From assembly GCA_963701445.1 (NCBI GenBank), contig CAVPAM010000045.1, positions 14,295-78,294 on the forward strand: a DNA stretch of 64,000 bases. Reading direction: 5' to 3'. Numbering within the stretch: position 1 is the stretch's first letter; each line of letters starts with the position of its first letter. The translations under genes were made by a program, and so were the position numbers. Positions 58,448 through 64,000 of the stretch are shown in pieces. This DNA is from CAKZLS01 sp963701445. GTDB taxonomy: Bacteria; Pseudomonadota; Alphaproteobacteria; Rhodospirillales; Defluviicoccaceae. The notes beneath the pieces were generated by a model, which was not told the origin of the DNA, searched no databases, and worked only from the letters and a program-made list of their open reading frames with translations.

Positions 58448-60371
58448 TCAGAACGCCTGCCCTATGCTGAAGTAGATCTGAAAAAGATCGTCGACGTTGC
58501 GGCGCCGGTTGATGGGAAAGGCCACGTCCAGCCGCAACGGTCCGAACGTCGTGTGATATCGGAACCCGAGCCCCGCCGCCCACTGGAATTCCTCGGAGAG
58601 TTCGGGCAGCACCGAATCGTAGGCGTTTCCCGCCGCGAAGAAGGGTACCAGGCCGAAATCCCCGTAAACCCGCGCCCGAAATTCTCCGCTGAACTCGATC
58701 TTCGAGCGGCCGCCGATGGGATCGTCGTCGTCGTCCAGCGGCCCGACGCTCTGGAAGGCGTAGCCCCGGATCGAATTCGCCGCCGCCCGCGTAGATGCGC
58801 TTGTTGGGTGGAATATTCACCGTGCTCTCTCCGACCAGCGACGCCACCCGGGTGCGTCCGGCGAGAACGAAGCGCTTTTTCTCGTCGAGGGGATAGTAGC
58901 CGGAGAGCCCCACTTCGGTGAAGTTGAAGGTCAGCGGCGTTCCCGATGTTCCCACGTAGGGCACGAGGGTCAGGTCCACGCGCACGCCCTTCGTTGGATC
59001 GAGCACACTATCGGTCCCGTCGAACCGGATCGTGCCGGGCACGCCCCAGAGGATGGTTTCGGTATAGTCGTCTTCGTCGTTGCCCTTGAGGTTGCTGTAT
59101 TCCACCAGCCCGCCCAGCGACGCGCGCACGCGTTTCGAGACGGGCCACCGCATACCGCCGGAAATGGAACTGTCGAACCCCTGGAAGGCGTCGGTGTCAC
59201 TGTTGCCGGCCTCGGCCCGCGCGAAAACGGATCGGCCCGCCCGTCCGAGATTGGGACGCTCGTAGCTAATCGCGCCTCTCTGCTCTAGGAAATCCGCCTG
59301 AGCGGAGAGTTCAAGCTGTTCGTTGTTGCCAAGCAGGTTGTTGTGCCGCCAGAACGCCTGGCCGCCCACGCCCCTGTCCGTGGAAACGCCGATTCTCGCC
59401 CCCACCGAGCGCGGCCTGTCCTCCTCGACGGCGATGGAAATCGCGATCCGGCCCTGGTCGTCCACGGTGTCGGCATGGGTCACGACGACGGACGCGAACA
59501 GACCGGTGCCCACCAGGTCGGACTGCAGCGCATCCATCTGCTTCTGCTCGTAGGGGTCGCCCTCCTTCCACGGAATCCACTGGCGCACGTACTGTTCGTT
59601 GGTTCGTTCGAGACCGCTAACGGTGACGGCTCCATACGTGGCGCGGGGCCCGGGATCGACCGATACGTCGACGCTGAGCGTGTTGTCCCGGAAATCGGCG
59701 ACGGCTCGCCTGTCGGTTTGCCGGGCAAGCGGCCGCGCCTCGTTGCGAAGGAACGCGAGAAGCCTCGTGCCGGCGGTCACGATCCGGCTCGCTTCCGCCC
59801 TCTCTCCCAGCTTCAATCCAAGATCCTCCAGCGTCGGCTTGGACGGCGCGGGATCCTCGGCGAACGCGCCGACGTACCGGATGTCATAGGCGGCGAGCAG
59901 GAACGGCGGGCCGGTCTCGATGGCGAATTTCACGCGGATGGGGTCGGCTTCGGTGTCGATCCGGTGGCTGATGCTGCCCTGGTAATATCCCTGCGAGCGA
60001 AGCACCTCGCCGAACCGGTTCACGTCCTGGTCGATACGCCGCGACAGTCCCGCCATGGTCGTCGGCGGCCGGTCCTGGAGGGCGATCAACTGCGAACTCT
60101 CCTTCATGAGGGTCTCGAGCCTGTCGTCCTTGATGCCGGTGAACGTGACCTTGTATGGGATCCCTCTCGCCTCGTCCCCGGCCGCGGACCCGGTGGAAGC
60201 GCTTGCCGGCGGCTCCGGAATGATGGGTCCTTCGTCCTCGTCGGCGAGCACGGACGCCGGCGATGCCATCGCAAGCAGCAGGCACCCAAGGGTCAGGCGC
60301 GCCGCGCGCGTCAGGCGCCGGAAGCCGGGCTTTCGAGTTTTGGGGAATACAATCCAGCGGGATCGGGGCAT
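58448..60371 (-). CDS. tamA: Translocation and assembly module subunit TamA, Omp85 family (frameshift near 58780)
   Basis: About 640 residues from ATG 60371. A signal peptide (LGCLLLAMASPASVLADED) is followed by three POTRA-like domains (~50-290) and the 16-strand Omp85 barrel. The frame slips at NKRIYAGGG; one G less gives NSIRGYAFQSVGPLDDDDDP, the conserved strand-end loop with RGY, and the sequence continues to LFQIYFSIGQAF and a stop at 58448. As read the frame ends at 58443 with an Arg-rich tail. Shares an operon with tamB. Confidence 0.92.
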
Positions 60372-60553
60372 GATTTTCGATGATTACACGCGCGCATCGA
60401 TTATTCATACCGAATAGATGATGGCGAAGCGCGCGACGCCAAAGGTCTTTTCGGGGACCGGACACGCCACGGTCCAATCGGCTCGCGACAAACCCGGCGA
60501 CGGTCCCGGGAGAGAAACACCCGGACGCGGCGATGGTTCCAAGGAGACTCCCG

Positions 60554-60901
60554 ATGGCGATGGCATGGACATATCTGTTTGTCGGTTCGGTCCTGGAAAT
60601 CGGCTGGGCGGTGGGCCTGAAATACACCGACGGGTTCACGGTCCTGTTGCCGTCCGTTTTCGTCGCCGCCGGCATCGCCGCCAGTTTCTCGCTGCTCGCG
60701 CTCGCCGTCCGCCGGATCCCGGTGGGAACCGCCTACGCCGTCTTCACCGGCACCGGCGCCGCCGGCGCCGGGTTGCTGGGGATCGTGCTGTTCGACGAAC
60801 CCGCCAACGCCATGCGGCTGATCAGCCTCGGCGCGATCGTTCTCGGCGTGGCCGGGCTCAAGGTCTTCTCGGAGGACCCTGTCCGGGCCGTGGACAGGTG
60901 A
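60554..60901 (+). CDS. SMR-family exporter subunit 1, Gdx/SugE clade
   Basis: A 115-residue four-helix transporter from ATG 60554, with AGGAG 7 nt upstream (the ATG at 60533 is less well placed). LEIGWAVGLKYTDGF carries the membrane-embedded Glu, and the WAVGLKYT...VGTAYAVFTG pattern is that of the guanidinium exporter Gdx/SugE rather than EmrE. A second SMR gene follows after 13 nt, so the pair should form a heterodimer. The last ten residues (SEDPVRAVDR) extend past helix 4. Confidence 0.92.
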   Translation: MAMAWTYLFVGSVLEIGWAVGLKYTDGFTVLLPSVFVAAGIAASFSLLALAVRRIPVGTAYAVFTGTGAAGAGLLGIVLFDEPANAMRLISLGAIVLGVAGLKVFSEDPVRAVDR

Positions 60902-60914
60902 GGGAGCGCGCGCA

Positions 60915-61229
60915 ATGGCATGGATGATGCTGGTCACCGCCGGGCTGTTCGAGATCGCCGGCGCCGTCAGCTTGAAACTCAGCCACGGGCTCACCCGGTT
61001 GTGGCCATCGGTTTCCCTGTTCGCGGCCTTCGCCTTCAGTTTTACCCTGCTGTCCGTGGCCGCGCGGGACATCCACATCGGCACCGCCTACGCGGTGTGG
61101 ACGGGCATCGGCGCCGCCGGCACGGCGTTGATCGGCATGATCCGCTTCGGCGAATCGAGACGGATCATGCGTATCGTCTGTCTCGGCCTCGTCATCGGCG
61201 GCGCCATCGGCCTGAAGCTGTTCTCCTGA
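60915..61229 (+). CDS. SMR-family exporter subunit 2, Gdx/SugE clade
   Basis: A 104-residue four-helix partner. LFEIAGAVSLKLSHGLTRL contains the conserved Glu, but WAVGLK is replaced by GAVSLK; HIGTAYAVWTGIGAAGTALIG is typical for Gdx. Ribosome-binding site GAGGGAG at about 9 nt. Paired SMR genes (such as YkkCD) encode obligate heterodimers with fixed opposite topology, which fits the differing charges of the two N-termini. Likely exports guanidinium with proton exchange. Confidence 0.92.
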   Translation: MAWMMLVTAGLFEIAGAVSLKLSHGLTRLWPSVSLFAAFAFSFTLLSVAARDIHIGTAYAVWTGIGAAGTALIGMIRFGESRRIMRIVCLGLVIGGAIGLKLFS

Positions 61230-61250
61230 ACGGTGCTTTCGCGGTTTCCG

Positions 61251-62595
61251 TCACGCGACGGCCGTCTCGCCCGGACGGGTCATCGTCACGTTCAGTTCCG
61301 AGCCGCTCTTGATGTGGAGGTCGCGTTGCGGGAACGGAATGCTGATGCCGTTCTCGTGGAACTTGTCCCACATGTTGAGCAGGATATCGCTGCGGACGTT
61401 GACCACGCCGTTGACCGGGTCGTTGATCCATATGCGCAGTTCCAGATCCACGGAACTGTCGCCGAACCCCATCAACCGGCATACGGGGGCGGGATTGGTC
61501 AGCACCCGGGACACCTCGGTCGCGGCCTCGACGGCAAGCTTGATCGCCAGGCGCACGTCGGAATTGTAGGAGATTCCGAAGGGGAGCAGCAGCCGGAGTT
61601 GTTCGCTGCTGAACGACAGGTTGGTCACCCGCTGGGTGATCAGGTCCTCGTTGGGAATGAGCCACTCCTTGCCGTCCCGCGTGGTCACCGAGGCATACCG
61701 CGCGTTCAACGCCGACACCCAGCCGAAGGTCTCCCCCACCTCGATCACGTCGCCGGGCTTGATCGACCGGTCGAGCAGCAGAATGACGCCGCTGATCAGG
61801 TTCGACACCAGCTTCTGCAGGCCGAAACCGACGCCGACGCCGACCGCGCCGGTGAACACGGCAAACGCCGTCAGGTCGATGCCGACGCTGCTCAGCGCGA
61901 TCAGAAAGGCGACGGTGATCAGCGAAATCCGGATGAGCTTGCCCGTGAGCACCTGGAAGGACGGGGTCAGGCCCTGCACCGACCGCATGCGGTGTTCCAG
62001 GATTCGCGACCCCGCCATCGCCGCCCAAAGCAGAACGGCCAACTGAATACCCGCCTTGAGAACCTCGAAAACGGTCAGGTGGACGCCGCCGAACCGCGTC
62101 CCGACGCTGTCCAGGAACAGGATCGTCGGTTGCACCAGATCGAGGATGTTGAGCGTCGCGACGGCAAACGCGGCGATCGCGATCAGGTGGGCAAGCGTTT
62201 CATTCTCGATGACGCTGGAGGTCACCCGGATGATGATCCAGACGGCGAGCAGATTGACCCACGTGCTCAGCAGCAGATAGGGCCAGTCCATCGCGTCGCA
62301 CACCAGGATCGCCGCCCCCAGCAGGACGAGCGCGATCACCGGATACACGACGGAACGCGCGACGCCGGCCATCCGCGCGACCATCCGCCGGCTCGCCGTG
62401 AAACCGGAGATTTTCGCGTGGAGCCAAGCCCGCGCCGGCCGTCGCCAGATAATACGCCACCGCCATTCCGAGACCGATCACCGCGAGCTGGACCAGCGTC
62501 GACCAGACGAGAAGTTCGGTCAGCAGCCAGTGTTCGCCTCGCATCTGGAGGTTGCGAAGCGCGATCCAGTCGACAATTCTTTCATATCCGTACAT
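61251..62595 (-). CDS. MscS-family mechanosensitive channel (frameshift near 62430)
   Basis: Restored length about 447 residues. ATG 62595 (MYGYERIVDWIALRN) opens the first helix (LVWSTLVQLAVIGLGMAVAYYLATAG); one base less near 62430 gives RAWLHAKISGFTASRRMVARM and joins the main frame with further helices (YPVIALVLLGAAILVCDAMD). The MscS core has VFTGAVGVGVGFGLQKLVSN (pore helix), SGVILLLDRSIKPGDVIEVGETFGWV and ISIPFPQRDLHI. It releases solutes on osmotic downshift. Convergent with the SMR pair. Confidence 0.9.
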
Positions 62596-62784
62596 GACAA
62601 AAACCTCCCGCTTGCCCGCCGGCCCCGTTACCGGGGATCACCCGTCGCGGCCGTGCGCGGGAGTGTCCCACAAGAACCGTGCGCCGGGCAAATGGCGGCG
62701 GAGCGGAGGCGCGGCGGGGACTATGCCCGGGGCCGGAAACGCTTTACGCTCCGGTGAACCGCGACCCTATATGGTACCCGGGAG

Positions 62785-63862
62785 GTGCTGATCGTCTTGA
62801 ACCCGCCATTTCGCAGTTTGCCCGCCGGCCCGGCCCCTCACGGATGCGCGCGGCGCCGTTTGTCCTCGCTCTTGGCGAGCATGGTCCTGCTGATTCTGGC
62901 CGCCCTTGGAAGCACGGCCAACGCGGCGTCGGAGTTGCGCCTGATCTCCATCGGCACGGGCGCCAAGACGGGTGTCTACTATGCCGTTGGCGGCGGTATC
63001 TGCGAACTCGTCAACAGGAACCGCATGGACCATGGCATACGCTGCCTCGCCAAGAGCACCGACGGTTCGACCGCCAATCTCAGGGATTTGCGGGCGGGCC
63101 GGCTCACGCTCGGGCTGGTGCAGTCCGACCTGCACTATCACGCCTTCAACGGCACCGGCCCGTTCGAGAACGCCGGCCCCAATCGAAACCTGCGGTCGTG
63201 TTTTCCCTCCATCCCGAGCCGTTCACGGTCGTCGCCCGCCGCGATGCCGACATCAACCGCATCGAGGACCTGAAGGGAAAGCGGGTGAACATCGGCGACC
63301 CGGGTTCGGGCCAACGCGGCACCATGGAGATCCTGATGGAGGCGTTGGGATGGGACATCGGCGACTTCGACCTCGCGTCCGAGTTGCCGTCCGGTGAGCA
63401 GGGTCAGGCGCTCTGTGAAGACCGGGTCGACGCCATCGTGTTCGCGGTCGGTCATCCTAACAAATCCGTTGCGGACGCCATCAGCGACTGCGACGCCGTG
63501 CTGGTGCCCGTCACCGGCGAGGTGATCGACCGTCTCGTCGAGACCCATCCGTTTTACCGGAGAGCCGTCATTCCGGGCGGGCATGTATCCCGGCAACCCC
63601 GAGGACGTGGAGAGTTTCGGGGACCGGCGCGACCCTGGTGACCAGCATCGGCGTCGATTTCTTCGTCATCCATCAGGTCGTGAAAGCCGTGTTCGACAAT
63701 TTGGAGGAGTTCAAATCGCTTCATCCGGCCCTGGCGGCGCTTGACAGGGAACGGATGGTCACGGACGGCCTCTCCGCGCCCTTTCACTTCGGCGCCATCC
63801 GCTATTTCCAAGACGCCGGCATCGAATGGCGGCGCCCGGGCGGAACGCCGGGTCTGGACTAA
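62785..63862 (+). pseudogene. TAXI-family TRAP solute-binding protein, three frameshifts
   Basis: Start region GTG 62785 or TTG 62797 behind GGAGG; signal peptide MVLLILAALGSTANAAS. Frame 1 has LRLISIGTGAKTGVYYAVGGGICELVN and GLVQSDLHYHAFNGTGP. A base is missing near 63196; frame 2 continues VVFSLHPEPFTVVARRDADI, LKGKRVNIGDPGSGQRGTMEILMEALGW, CEDRVDAIVFAVGHPNKSV. Extra bases near 63575 and 63618 break it again before MYPGNPEDVESFG and TSIGVDFFVIHQVVKAVFDN. Restored, it is a full-length TAXI protein of about 355 residues. The fused TRAP permease usually found beside it is not in this window. It may be an intact gene with errors. Confidence 0.78.
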
Positions 63863-63906
63863 CGGACGGAGGCCGAACGCCTCGGAGATCAATTGGGAGA
63901 ACAGCC

Positions 63907-64000
63907 ATGGCAATGACCGATCACAGCTTCCTGGGCCTAGGCACCCGTGGCTTCCACGCCATCGCCTACACCGAGTGGGGCGATCCCGCCAACCGCAACG
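63907..64000 (+). CDS. Alpha/beta hydrolase, N-terminal fragment (cut by window edge)
   Basis: ATG 63907 with GGGAGAA at 5-6 nt starts a frame open to the window end, 31 codons: MAMTDHSFLGLGTRG then FHAIAYTEWGDPANRN. The AYTEWGDP stretch is the typical first strand and turn of alpha/beta-fold hydrolases before the oxyanion HG motif. The catalytic residues lie outside the window, so substrate and activity cannot be assessed. Confidence 0.65.
   Translation, partial: MAMTDHSFLGLGTRGFHAIAYTEWGDPANRN

Noticed and set aside
60420..60553. Guanidine riboswitch before the SMR pair
   Set aside because: Fragments resemble the guanidine-I 3' core, but spacing and the GGTCCGAGAG element do not match, so I do not list it as a feature.

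Overview
This window looks like chromosomal DNA of a GC-rich alphaproteobacterium, probably of the Rhodospirillales type. The signs are a MipZ-type partition ATPase, the thrC / M16-peptidase pair, the thrB-rnhA pair, a split glycine decarboxylase (gcvPA/gcvPB), TamA-TamB, a fused hydantoinase/oxoprolinase beside a TRAP transporter, and many GTG/TTG starts with 1-14 nt gene overlaps. I see no rRNA, tRNA, CRISPR array, insertion sequence or prophage.

Layout. 0-16.8 kb is mostly core metabolism: a cut-off metallo-beta-lactamase-fold hydrolase, thrC and an M16 peptidase, YqgE, a DsbD/ScsB-type reductase, a peroxiredoxin, a hemerythrin, rnhA-thrB, a CDGSH protein, a lipoprotein, the gcvT-H-PA-PB operon, a 28-residue membrane microprotein and an XRE/IrrE-like regulator. 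16.9-19.6 kb is a three-gene minus-strand cassette (SDR, sugar-phosphate cyclase, inositol-phosphatase-like). 19.7-22.7 kb holds a VOC protein, citrate synthase and an LpxR-like outer-membrane protein. 22.7-30.1 kb is a divergent catabolic locus: an oxoprolinase/hydantoinase facing a DctPQM TRAP operon that ends with a MarR-like regulator, with a perfect palindrome over the TRAP promoter. 30.3-39.2 kb is accessory: a glycine-zipper lipoprotein, a tandem HdeA-like protein, a nuclease, a patatin, a DUF4105 protein, arsR-arsP-thioredoxin, a TIR/SEFIR-SLOG fusion and mipZ. 39.2-44.9 kb holds a GH57 glycosidase and a cstA / CC-thioredoxin-like / cory-CC-star / ArsA-ATPase operon. 45.2-53.4 kb holds an LprI-like protein and a five-gene signalling operon (c-heme DUF3365 sensor, two histidine kinases, a response regulator and a response-regulator cyclase). 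53.6-64 kb has a YbaY-like protein, tamB-tamA, a paired SMR guanidinium exporter, an MscS channel, a TAXI binding protein and the start of an alpha/beta hydrolase.

Caveat. About sixteen genes or gene ends need a single-base indel to restore a family-typical protein. In most of them the downstream frame continues the family sequence without a gap, which fits uncorrected indel errors better than pseudogene decay. Coordinates for these genes are the restored spans.

Best leads for something new: the TIR/SEFIR-SLOG single-protein immune candidate, the cstA-linked ArsA ATPase with two Cys-Cys partners, the cyclase-SDR-phosphatase cassette, the tandem HdeA-like periplasmic protein and the 28-residue membrane microprotein.
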